Below are positions 32,815-40,192 of a stretch of 53,673 nucleotides of DNA, one piece after another. A program made the translations under genes and the position numbers. Positions within the stretch are counted from its first letter, which is position 1. Every line of letters begins with the position of its first letter. The notes under the pieces were generated by a model, which worked only from the letters and a program-made list of their open reading frames with translations, did not search any database and had not been told where the DNA came from. This DNA comes from an uncultured Bacilli bacterium (GTDB lineage Bacteria; Bacillota_I; Bacilli_A; RF39; UBA660), in NCBI GenBank assembly GCA_934091055.1, contig CAKOKN010000007.1, positions 1 to 53,673 on the forward strand, given 5' to 3'.

Positions 32815-33480
32815 ATGAGAACAAGAAAACAAGAATTAGTTAGTGATGATTTAAAGCCTTTTGTATGTGGTATTTTAAAAGAATATAGAGAGAAGTATAA
32901 TTATTCTTTAGAGGATTTATCTAGAGCATTAAATTATAAGAAAAATAGACAGACACTTCATAAGTATGAGACTGGAGCTCTTAATATTCCATATGAAATA
33001 TTCTTTGATATAGCTAGTATATTTAATATTGATTCTGATGTATTTGATGAAATTCCAATGACTAAACAGGAAAAGGAATTATTTGAAAAGAAGATGATAA
33101 AGAATTATATTAGTACAATTAGTGGTACTAAGAATGTGACTTCTAAAGGGGAAAAGATAGTTAATTCTTATCGTAATGCCTCTTATGAACCGGTATCTAA
33201 ACAATGTGCTTTATCAATTAAATTATTAGATGATTCTATGGCTCCAATGTATTTAAAGGGAGATAGAGTATTCTTTAGAAAGAAGGATAGTTATAATAAT
33301 GGTGATGATATTGTTATTGCTGTAAAAGGAAATGTTTTATCTGTTAGAAGAATATATAAGAGTGGTAAAGCTATAATACTTCAAGCAATGAATCCTAAGT
33401 ATCAAACTATAGTAGTTAATGTTTTTTCTGATGATATGATATTAGGAAAAGTTGAATGTATGAGTAGAGAAATAAAATAA
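32815..33480 (+). CDS. XRE-family regulator with S24 (LexA-like) domain
   Basis: 221 residues. The helix-turn-helix (about 15-72: LKEYREKYNYSLEDLSRALN, QTLHKYETG) is followed by an S24 peptidase-like fold with DDSMAPMYLKGDRVFF (Ser141 in the nucleophile position) and GNVLSVRRIYK. In LexA-type proteins the general base is Lys in the VKR motif; here it is Arg178, so self-cleavage looks unlikely. It follows the VUT-like pair by 12 bases on the same strand and is likely their regulator or a sensor of the same signal. Confidence 0.85.
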   Translation: MRTRKQELVSDDLKPFVCGILKEYREKYNYSLEDLSRALNYKKNRQTLHKYETGALNIPYEIFFDIASIFNIDSDVFDEIPMTKQEKELFEKKMIKNYISTISGTKNVTSKGEKIVNSYRNASYEPVSKQCALSIKLLDDSMAPMYLKGDRVFFRKKDSYNNGDDIVIAVKGNVLSVRRIYKSGKAIILQAMNPKYQTIVVNVFSDDMILGKVECMSREIK

Positions 33481-33483
33481 TTT

Positions 33484-33517
33484 AAGAAACATCTTTAAAA
33501 TTGATGTTTCTTTTTTG
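33484..33517 (+). terminator. Terminator after the XRE-S24 gene
   Basis: Ten-bp stem AAGAAACATC/GATGTTTCTT (33484-33493 with 33503-33512), then T's. Confidence 0.85.
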
Positions 33518-33518
33518 T

Positions 33519-33546
33519 ATAAAAAAAGACTTCAAATTGAAGCCTT
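33519..33546 (-). terminator. Terminator of hup
   Basis: Minus-strand stem AAGGCTTCA/TGAAGTCTT (one G-T pair, 33546-33538 with 33534-33526), loop of 3, then seven T. Confidence 0.8.
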
Positions 33547-33551
33547 TTATA

Positions 33552-33824
33552 TTAGTTTAATGCGTCTTTTAATTTGTTTCCAGCTTTGAATCCAGGAACT
33601 GTTCTAGCAGGAATTTGTACTGGTTCACCAGTTTGAGGGTTTCTTCCAGTTTTAGCTGCTCTTGCTTTAGCAGTGAAAGTACCAAAACCAACTAGTGTAA
33701 CTTTACCAGCATCTTTAAGTCCTTTAGTTACTCCTTCCATCATAGCGTCTAATGCTCTACTAGCATCTGCCTTTGTTAAATCTGCTTTTTCAGCGATAAA
33801 TTCTACTAATTCAGCTTTTGTCAT
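33552..33824 (-). CDS. hup: DNA-binding protein HU
   Basis: 90 residues. MTKAELVEFIAEKADLTKADASRALDAM, VTLVGFGTF, and the DNA-wrapping arm GRNPQTGEPVQIPARTVPGFKAGNKL are the HU fold. It packages the nucleoid. Start at ATG 33824 is supported by GGAGG just upstream; the in-frame ATG at 33839 contains that site within its codons. Located next to spoIVA as hbs is in B. subtilis, with an unrelated AI-2E gene inserted between. Higher GC than neighbours, expected for a highly expressed gene. Confidence 0.97.
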   Translation of the reverse strand: MTKAELVEFIAEKADLTKADASRALDAMMEGVTKGLKDAGKVTLVGFGTFTAKARAAKTGRNPQTGEPVQIPARTVPGFKAGNKLKDALN

Positions 33825-33879
33825 TTTTATTACCTCCATTTTCTTTATTAAGCATTTAACTTATTATGCTTACTACATA

Positions 33880-33908
33880 AAGATACCATATAATCGTAAT
33901 AAAATCAA
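33880..33908 (-). promoter_or_regulatory. Promoter of hup
   Basis: Minus-strand TTGATT (33908-33903), 17-base spacer, TATCTT (33885-33880). The leader holds a 7-bp hairpin TAAGCAT/ATGCTTA at 33848-33871. Confidence 0.5.
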
Positions 33909-34045
33909 GTGTTTTCGAGAAAAATGACTTATTATTTATAATAAATTATAACTTTTGTATAACTTTTATTTCTAAGTTAATAATATTATTGTATCTTTAA
34001 GAAGAATGTGCTATAATACTAATTAATTTGAAGGAGGGTAATATT

Positions 34046-35188
34046 GTGAAAGATAAGACTAGAAAAGATATTATTTTAATTATTACTTATATAGCACTTA
34101 TTATATTTGCTCTTGTTAATTTTAGTAAGATTATAACATTTTTAGGCAAGATTATTAATATTTTTTCACCATTTCTTTTAGGAATTATACTTGCTTTTGT
34201 ACTTAATGTATTAAATAATTTTATAGAAAAAAGAATATTTGGTAAGATTAAATTGGGAAAGATCTGGAATAAGATTAAGAGACCATTATGTATAACTCTT
34301 AGTTTGATACTTGTTTTTTTAACTATATTCTTTGTAATGAATTTACTTATTCCACAACTTAAGAATTCAGCATCTTTATTTACTGATACACTTCCTGCTT
34401 ATAAGGAAGATATTATTGGTATATTAAATAGATTTGAAGTAGGGGAAGAGACTACTGGTAAAGTTAGTGAATACTTGGATAATTTTAGTAAAGTAATTAC
34501 TGATTATATTAAGGGTAATTCTAAGGATGTCATTACTGTTACTACTGAGGTTGCTACTTCACTTATTTCTATTATTAGTAAGGGTATTATTACTTTAGTA
34601 TTTGCTATTTATATGATAGCACAGAAAGAGACTTTAAATAGACAGATAAATAAGGTTATGAAAGCTTATTTGAAACCTAGAACTATAGATAAAATTAATA
34701 CTATTAGTACTTTAGCTAATAAGACATTTTCTAACTTTGTAACAGGGCAGTGTCTTGAAGCTTTGATCTTTGGTAGTTTAGTGTTTTTGGGAATGTTGAT
34801 ATTTAGGTTTCCATATGCCTCTACTATTGGTGTATTACTTGGATTTACGGCATTAATACCAATATTTGGTGCTTTTATAGGTACGGCAATAGGATTTATA
34901 CTTATTATGATGGTTAGTCCTGTTAAGGCAATATTGTTTGTAGTATTTATTATTGTTTTACAACAGATAGAGGGTAATTTGATTTATCCTAAAGTAGTTG
35001 GTAAATCTATTGGACTTCCTGGTATGTGGGTACTTTTATCAGTTACTGTAGGAGGTAGTGTTGGAGGTATACTTGGTATGCTTATTGCTACACCACTTTG
35101 CTCTTTATTGTATGCTTTATTTACGAAGACAGTAAATGATAGACTTAAAAATAATAAGATAGTTACGAAAGTAAAAGAAAAGGCTTAA
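34046..35188 (+). CDS. AI-2E family transporter
   Basis: 380 residues. The PerM/YdbI-like fold is shown by an N-terminal pair of helices (about 8-55) and a helix at about 75-98, a cytosolic or external segment (about 100-160), then the conserved TFSNFVTGQCLEALIFGSL and five further helices with FPYASTIGVLLGFTALIPIFGAFIG and the end PGMWVLLSVTVGGSVGGILGMLIATPL. The AI-2E name is historical; some members are Na+/H+ antiporters. GTG 34046 with AAGGAGGG seven bases upstream. Not adjacent to quorum-sensing genes. Confidence 0.9.
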   Translation: MKDKTRKDIILIITYIALIIFALVNFSKIITFLGKIINIFSPFLLGIILAFVLNVLNNFIEKRIFGKIKLGKIWNKIKRPLCITLSLILVFLTIFFVMNLLIPQLKNSASLFTDTLPAYKEDIIGILNRFEVGEETTGKVSEYLDNFSKVITDYIKGNSKDVITVTTEVATSLISIISKGIITLVFAIYMIAQKETLNRQINKVMKAYLKPRTIDKINTISTLANKTFSNFVTGQCLEALIFGSLVFLGMLIFRFPYASTIGVLLGFTALIPIFGAFIGTAIGFILIMMVSPVKAILFVVFIIVLQQIEGNLIYPKVVGKSIGLPGMWVLLSVTVGGSVGGILGMLIATPLCSLLYALFTKTVNDRLKNNKIVTKVKEKA

Positions 35189-35208
35189 TTTTTGAATTAA
35201 GTCTTTTT
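35179..35208. terminator. Terminator shared by AI-2E gene and spoIVA
   Basis: Twelve-bp stem (35179-35190 with 35195-35206, one G-T pair), TTTG loop, T-run on the right. It includes the AI-2E stop and abuts the spoIVA stop. Confidence 0.75.
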
Positions 35209-36676
35209 ATAATACTATGGCTATCATATTAGATGAACCTTTATTTATTATTTTAGTTAGTGTTTGACATAGTTTAAATCTTACATTGTCAGGCATCATA
35301 GATAGTTTTGCTTGAATGCCTTCTTGAACTATGACATCTAGACTTCGACCAAATATTTCACTTTTCCAGATATCTGTTCCTTCTTCGTTTTTAGTTAGAT
35401 AATCTATTAATTCTTTACTTTGAAGTTCACTTCCTATTATTGGTTCAAATGTACTTTCTACATCGACTTTTATCATATGTATTGAAGCTGCTTTAGCTTT
35501 TAGTTTAATACCATATCTTGATCCTTGTTTGATTATTTCAGGTTTATCTAATTTCATATCATCTAGAGTTGGAGATGCAATACCATAACCTGTTTGTTTA
35601 ACCATCTTGAGTGCGGTTTTTATTTGATCGTATTCTTTTTTGGCTACATTTAATTCTTGGAATAATGATAATAGATCGGCTTTTGAAGATACTGATACGC
35701 CGATGATATCTTTTAGAACTTGACTATATAGGTTAGGAGGAGCTTCTAAATTTATAGTTACTTCACCAGTACTTGGATCTACTTCAGAAATATATGATTT
35801 AGAGATGTATTCTGATTCTGTGAAGTGTTTGTTTATTTTGTCTATGTCTTTTAGCTTATTTACTTCAGTTACTTCTTCTTTTATTCTTTTTATATATTCT
35901 TTTTTTAAGTAGTGATCGTGATTTAGTATTGCTATCCATTCAGGCATATTTACTTTGATTTGTTCGATAGGGAATTCATATAGGGCTTCTTTTAATATGT
36001 TATACATATCTCTTTCTTGCATATTTTCTACGCTTATTGGTAATACTGGTACTTGATATTCTTCTTTTAATTTATCTGCGAGTTTTTCTGTATCTGGTAG
36101 CATAGGATGAGTACTGTTTAGTAATACAATATATGGTTTTCCAATACTTTTTAATTCTTCGATTACTGTTTTTTCGGCCTCTAGATATTCACTTCTTGGT
36201 ATATCTCCAATTGAGCCATCTGTTGTTACTACGATACCGATTGTAGAATGCTCTTTTATTACTTTTTCAGTTCCTATTTCGGCGGCTTCAATAAAAGGAA
36301 TTGGTTCACTATACCAAGGTGTCATTACTAATCTTGGACCATTCTCATCTTCATAACCTTTAGCTGCAGGAATTACATAACCAACACAATCTATCATTCT
36401 GATATTGGCACTAAAATCTTCTATTTGCATTTTAGCTCCTTTTGCAGGTACAAATTTTGGTTCAGTGGTCATTATAGTTTTACCTGCGGCAGCTTGAGGA
36501 AGTTCATCTAAGCATCTTTTTCTTTCAAACTCATCTTCGATATTAGGAATTATTAATGTTTCCATAAATTTTCTTATAAATGTTGATTTACCTGTACGTA
36601 CTGCACCAACAACTCCTAAATATATGTCTCCTCCTGATCTTTGACCGATACTTTTTATAACTTCTAATTTTTCCAT
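35207..36676 (-). CDS. spoIVA: Stage IV sporulation protein A, spore coat scaffold ATPase
   Basis: 489 residues, almost the length of B. subtilis SpoIVA (492). SpoIVA polymerises with ATP hydrolysis on the forespore surface and anchors the coat. GGDIYLGVVGAVRTGKSTFIRKFME (Walker A 24-32), QAAAGKTIMTTEPKFVPAKGA, RMIDCVGYVIPAAKGYEDENGPR and EHSTIGIVVTTDGSIGDI are near-identical to my memory of the Bacillus protein, as are the C-terminal KMVKQTGYGIASP and IWKSEIFGRSL blocks. ATG 36676 has AGAGG seven bases upstream. A hallmark found only in endospore formers. Confidence 0.97.
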   Translation of the reverse strand: MEKLEVIKSIGQRSGGDIYLGVVGAVRTGKSTFIRKFMETLIIPNIEDEFERKRCLDELPQAAAGKTIMTTEPKFVPAKGAKMQIEDFSANIRMIDCVGYVIPAAKGYEDENGPRLVMTPWYSEPIPFIEAAEIGTEKVIKEHSTIGIVVTTDGSIGDIPRSEYLEAEKTVIEELKSIGKPYIVLLNSTHPMLPDTEKLADKLKEEYQVPVLPISVENMQERDMYNILKEALYEFPIEQIKVNMPEWIAILNHDHYLKKEYIKRIKEEVTEVNKLKDIDKINKHFTESEYISKSYISEVDPSTGEVTINLEAPPNLYSQVLKDIIGVSVSSKADLLSLFQELNVAKKEYDQIKTALKMVKQTGYGIASPTLDDMKLDKPEIIKQGSRYGIKLKAKAASIHMIKVDVESTFEPIIGSELQSKELIDYLTKNEEGTDIWKSEIFGRSLDVIVQEGIQAKLSMMPDNVRFKLCQTLTKIINKGSSNMIAIVL

Positions 36677-36705
36677 TAACATACCTCTTTTCTTTTTATC
36701 ACTAA

Positions 36706-36733
36706 ATACTATGTTATTTAATTTAAAATATGA
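36706..36733 (-). promoter_or_regulatory. Candidate SigE promoter of spoIVA
   Basis: Minus-strand TCATATT (36733-36727) matches the SigE -35 consensus fully; CATAGTAT (36713-36706) matches 6 of 8 at -10. The spacer is 13, one short of the usual 14-15. spoIVA is a SigE gene in B. subtilis. Confidence 0.5.
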
Positions 36734-36760
36734 AAAAGAAAGGAATTTATTTTTTCCTTT
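36732..36760 (-). terminator. Terminator of the spoVIF-amidotransferase operon
   Basis: Minus-strand stem AAAGGAA/TTCCTTT (36760-36754 with 36745-36739), then CTTTTT. It overlaps the gene's end and the upstream boundary of spoIVA. Confidence 0.6.
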
Positions 36761-37376
36761 TTATTATTTCTTTTATAAAATAGTTATATAGTGCTTCGGT
36801 GTTATCTAGATCTTCGGGATGAAATTGAACTCCTAATATAAAGTTATTATCATCTATGTATTCTATAGCTTCAATAATATTATCATTACTAACCGCGGTT
36901 ACTTTAAATGGTTTTTTAACTTTGTCTAGGGCATATAAGTGTCTTGTATTTACTTCGAGATTTGGGCCAAATATTTTATATAATATACTATTTTCTTTAA
37001 TGTTTATGTTGTGTTTAGTTAATTTATTATAATGATTATTTATTTTTATTAGATCTTTGTCATTGGTACTGTTATTACTATATAGACCAATTATTTGATG
37101 ACCCATACATATACCAAGTACTGGAATATTATGTTTAATAGCGTAATCTAATATTTGAAAGTGATATGGGTATATGTCGCTTCCTCCTTGAAAGATAATA
37201 GCATCACATAAGTTTAAAACATTAGTGTCAATAAGGCTGTTATCATAATTTAGTATACCTATATAATTACATTTTCCATTTAAATATTTTAGATTATTTT
37301 TAGTTATTATTTGAATACTTGTATTATTTAATACTTCATCTCTAGCTATAAGACCAATAGTTATGTTATTTGTCAT
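36747..37376 (-). CDS. Class I glutamine amidotransferase-like hydrolase (peptidase C26)
   Basis: 209 residues. The GATase fold with nucleophile Cys in LGICMGHQIIGLYS (about 95-108), and His/Glu in VQFHPEDLDNTEA (about 184-196), plus QGGSDIYPYHFQ. This is the PuuD-like gamma-glutamyl-GABA hydrolase family, which cleaves gamma-glutamyl bonds; the exact substrate is open. Shorter than the usual 240-250 residues at the N-terminus. It is translationally coupled to spoVIF (overlap 11 bp), so it is likely made in the late mother cell. A spore-linked role is inferred. Confidence 0.8.
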   Translation of the reverse strand: MTNNITIGLIARDEVLNNTSIQIITKNNLKYLNGKCNYIGILNYDNSLIDTNVLNLCDAIIFQGGSDIYPYHFQILDYAIKHNIPVLGICMGHQIIGLYSNNSTNDKDLIKINNHYNKLTKHNINIKENSILYKIFGPNLEVNTRHLYALDKVKKPFKVTAVSNDNIIEAIEYIDDNNFILGVQFHPEDLDNTEALYNYFIKEIIKRKK

Positions 37377-37620
37377 CTTTTAAAAACTTATCTAAATCTT
37401 TAGGAACTTTATCATTTAAAATAGTATCAATTATTTTTTGCTCCTTTTCTTTAGATACCTCTCTTCCTGTCATTTTTGCTAGATCATTTATTACTTCTTT
37501 TAGAGTTGTTTCATCTTTCATATTACCTTTTTGTAGTTTGTCTGCTAGTGAGAGAATGGTATTTTTGTCAACATTAGTTTTGTTTTCTATTTTTTTAAAG
37601 AATTTATCTGAGAAATTCAT
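37366..37620 (-). CDS. spoVIF: Stage VI sporulation protein F
   Basis: 84 residues. NFSDKFFKKIENKTNVDKNTILSLADKLQKGNMKDETTLKEVINDLAKM, VSKEKEQKIIDTILNDKVPKDL is the SpoVIF (YjcC) family pattern. In B. subtilis it is a late mother-cell protein acting in coat assembly downstream of SigK and GerE. ATG 37620 is chosen because AGGAGG lies just upstream, inside the longer frame from 37638. A SigK-like promoter precedes it. First gene of an operon with the C26 hydrolase. Confidence 0.88.
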   Translation of the reverse strand: MNFSDKFFKKIENKTNVDKNTILSLADKLQKGNMKDETTLKEVINDLAKMTGREVSKEKEQKIIDTILNDKVPKDLDKFLKDDK

Positions 37621-37637
37621 AAAAAGACCTCCTAACA

Positions 37638-37666
37638 TAATATATGTAGAAGGTTTAATTTAGTTA
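37638..37666 (-). promoter_or_regulatory. Candidate SigK promoter of spoVIF
   Basis: Minus-strand TAAC (37666-37663), 16-base spacer, CATATATTA (37646-37638). This fits the SigK consensus HMAC, 16-17 bases, CATANNNTA at every position. spoVIF is a SigK gene in B. subtilis. Confidence 0.6.
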
Positions 37667-37669
37667 TAA

Positions 37670-38983
37670 TTATTTATCGCTTTTATTTTTAAATTGTAAT
37701 ATAATTGGTGTTCCTTCAAAGTCAAAACTTTCTCTTAATTTATTTTCTAGATATCTTTCATAAGAGAAGTGTACTAGTTTGTTACTATTTACAAACAATG
37801 TGAATTTTGGAGGAGTAGTTCCTGTTTGTTGAGCAAATGATATTTTAAGCCTTTTTCCTTTGTATGAAGGTGGTGCTTTTAATAATACAGCATCTCTTAT
37901 TACTTCATTTAAAGTGCTTGTTTTTATTTCTTTTTTAGAATTTTCATATACTTTGTCTATTTCAGGCATAATAGTGAAAATTCTTTTTTTAGTTAATGCT
38001 GAAACAAATGTAATAGGGGAGAATGATAGGAATTTGAATTCTGCACGTACTAATTTAGTAAATGTGCTTATATCATTTTTATCGTTTACGGTATCCCATT
38101 TATTGACTACTATAATGATTGGTTTTCCTTCTTCTAGAGCATAGCTTGCAATATGTTTATCGTGTTCTATTATTCCTTCTTCGGCATTTATTACAAGAAG
38201 ACAGACATCACTTCTTTCAATTGCTTTCATAGAACGTAGTACAGAATATTTTTCAATTCTTTCAAATATTTTACCGCTTTTTCTAATACCTGCAGTATCT
38301 ATTACAGTATATTTCTTTTTATTGTAAGTGAACTCTGTATCGACAGCATCTCTTGTTGTTCCTGCAATAGGGGATACTATTACTTTTTCTTCGTTAAGTA
38401 GAGCGTTTACTAAACTGCTTTTACCGACATTTGGTCTTCCTATTATACAGAATTTTATTTTATCATCTATTTCTTCTTCTTCATTATTTTCAGGAAAGTT
38501 TTCTGTTATTTTATCTAGAAGATCTGTTAAACCTATTGAATGTTCTCCACTGACAGGTAATACTTCTTCAAAACCTAGTTCATAATAGTTATAGATATTT
38601 TCTTCTCTTTTTACATTGTCTAATTTGTTGACTGCGACTATAACTCTTTTTCCTGATTTCATTAGTATATCTCTTATTATGAAGTCGTTTTGATTTAGTT
38701 CTTCTAGTCCATCTACAACAAATATAATTGTTTCGGCTTCTTCAATGGCTATATTTGCTTGAATTATTATTTCGTCGTTAAAACTTTCTTCAGATACATC
38801 TATTCCTCCTGTATCGATTAAATGAAACTTATAATTGTTATAAGTTACAGTTCCATATATTCTATCTCTAGTAACACCTGGAGTGTCTTCTATTATTGCT
38901 ACTTTTTTTCCAATTAATTTATTAAATATAGTGGATTTACCAACATTTGGTCTTCCAACTATTGCTACTGTAGGAATTTTCAT
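37670..38983 (-). CDS. der: Ribosome assembly GTPase Der/EngA
   Basis: 437 residues with two G domains in tandem: GRPNVGKSTIFNKL (about 8-21) with DTPGVTRDR and DTGGID, then GRPNVGKSSLVNAL (about 178-191) with DTAGIRKSG and NKWD. The C-terminal KH-like domain (about 350-437) holds PPSYKGKRLKISFAQQ and LVHFSYERYLENKLRE. It acts in 50S subunit maturation. It starts with GAGGTG before ATG 38983. der near spoIVA and hup mirrors the B. subtilis locus. Confidence 0.96.
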   Translation of the reverse strand: MKIPTVAIVGRPNVGKSTIFNKLIGKKVAIIEDTPGVTRDRIYGTVTYNNYKFHLIDTGGIDVSEESFNDEIIIQANIAIEEAETIIFVVDGLEELNQNDFIIRDILMKSGKRVIVAVNKLDNVKREENIYNYYELGFEEVLPVSGEHSIGLTDLLDKITENFPENNEEEEIDDKIKFCIIGRPNVGKSSLVNALLNEEKVIVSPIAGTTRDAVDTEFTYNKKKYTVIDTAGIRKSGKIFERIEKYSVLRSMKAIERSDVCLLVINAEEGIIEHDKHIASYALEEGKPIIIVVNKWDTVNDKNDISTFTKLVRAEFKFLSFSPITFVSALTKKRIFTIMPEIDKVYENSKKEIKTSTLNEVIRDAVLLKAPPSYKGKRLKISFAQQTGTTPPKFTLFVNSNKLVHFSYERYLENKLRESFDFEGTPIILQFKNKSDK

Positions 38984-39030
38984 AATTTCACCTCTTTGTT
39001 TAGTATTATAACAGAAAATAAAAAAAAATA

Positions 39031-39495
39031 CTATATATTTATTTTTATTCCTTTATTAATTATTTCATCTGAATTTTCATATATTATTTCTTCTTCTTCA
39101 AGTAATGGTAAGTAATCTTTTATATTTGTACTTTCTTTTACTTCTATATAGAAGTTATTTTTGTAGTAATAGATATTTTTATTATTTAGTTTGGTTATGT
39201 TTAAATTGTTTACTTTATATAAAAATATACTATCAGTATGGATGTGTATTTTGACTTCTAATTCATCCATTAGATTTACTAATGTGTTATAGTCTTTTAA
39301 TACAATAATAGTTCCATAGTTTTTGTCTGTATATATATCTAGTATAATTAATTTTTTTAGAGTATTATTTTTTAATATCTTTTTTAACATTTTTTCAGTT
39401 AATTTTTCTAATACTACTGGATTATATATATCTATTTCTTTATCTAATAGTTTGATTATATATTCATTAGAATTTTTTAATTTATTTATTATCAT
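39031..39495 (-). CDS. Hypothetical protein between der and engB
   Basis: 154 residues, soluble, no signal peptide. Not recognised. The N-terminal half has helix-rich Lys/Leu/Asn sequence (TEKMLKKILKNNTLKK) and the second half alternates short strands with IYYYKNNFYIEVKE. AGGAG lies seven bases before ATG 39495. It lies between the GTPase genes der and engB on the same strand but with its own spacing on each side. It could be a fast-evolving lineage protein. Confidence 0.65.
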   Translation of the reverse strand: MIINKLKNSNEYIIKLLDKEIDIYNPVVLEKLTEKMLKKILKNNTLKKLIILDIYTDKNYGTIIVLKDYNTLVNLMDELEVKIHIHTDSIFLYKVNNLNITKLNNKNIYYYKNNFYIEVKESTNIKDYLPLLEEEEIIYENSDEIINKGIKINI

Positions 39496-39542
39496 ACGGG
39501 TACTCCTATAGTAATGTATGATAATAAAGAAAAAAGGAAACT

Positions 39543-40127
39543 TTAATTTAGTTGTTTTTCTATTTCGTTATATATTTCAGTTTTTCCTAATTTTGTAATT
39601 GAAGAGAATAGTATGATATTACTATCGTCTTCTAGTGAAAGTTCTTTGATAATGGCATTTTTATTTTTTTGATGACTATTTTTAGATACTTTATCTACTT
39701 TTGTACAAACTATTGTAACTGGTATGTTGTAGTATGTTAGATAGTTATACATTAGTACATCATCTTCAGTTGGTTTATGTCTAAAGTCTATAAGTAAGAA
39801 TACTCTTTTTAAGTTACTTCTTGATTTTAGATAGTTTTCGATTATTAAACCAAATTTTTTCTTTAGAGAGTTTCTAACTTTGGCAAAACCATATCCTGGA
39901 GCATCTACTAGATAGAATTCATCATTAACTTTGTAGAAGTTTAATGTTTGAGTTTTACCTGGAGTAGCAGATGTTCTGGCATAGTTTTTTCTATTTATTA
40001 TAGCGTTTATAAAACTACTTTTTCCGACATTACTTCTTCCTATTAATAGGAATTCACTTTTATTATCGGTTGGATATTGACTTTCTCTGACTGCTGATAT
40101 TGTAAGTTCTACAGTATTTATTTTCAT
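39543..40127 (-). CDS. engB: Ribosome biogenesis GTPase EngB/YsxC
   Basis: 194 residues, one G domain: LIGRSNVGKSSFINAIINRKNYARTSATPGKTQTLNFY (G1 and G2), DAPGYGFAKV (G3), CTKVDKVS (G4). EngB is an essential 50S assembly factor in Bacillus. Starts at ATG 40127 with GGTGAG upstream. Its promoter seems to use part of the LCP gene's terminator as a -35 box. Confidence 0.95.
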   Translation of the reverse strand: MKINTVELTISAVRESQYPTDNKSEFLLIGRSNVGKSSFINAIINRKNYARTSATPGKTQTLNFYKVNDEFYLVDAPGYGFAKVRNSLKKKFGLIIENYLKSRSNLKRVFLLIDFRHKPTEDDVLMYNYLTYYNIPVTIVCTKVDKVSKNSHQKNKNAIIKELSLEDDSNIILFSSITKLGKTEIYNEIEKQLN

Positions 40128-40145
40128 ATTTTTCTCACCGCATAC

Positions 40146-40174
40146 ATTGTATCATATTGTATGAAAAAAAGCAA
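40146..40174 (-). promoter_or_regulatory. Promoter of engB embedded in a terminator
   Basis: Minus-strand TTGCTT (40174-40169), 17-base spacer, TACAAT (40151-40146). The -35 box is the distal arm of the upstream gene's terminator stem. Confidence 0.5.
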
Positions 40175-40192
40175 ATTATTAGGAATTTGCTT
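40164..40192 (-). terminator. Terminator of the LCP gene
   Basis: Minus-strand stem AAGCAAATT/AATTTGCTT (40192-40184 with 40177-40169), then TTTTTTTC. Confidence 0.8.
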
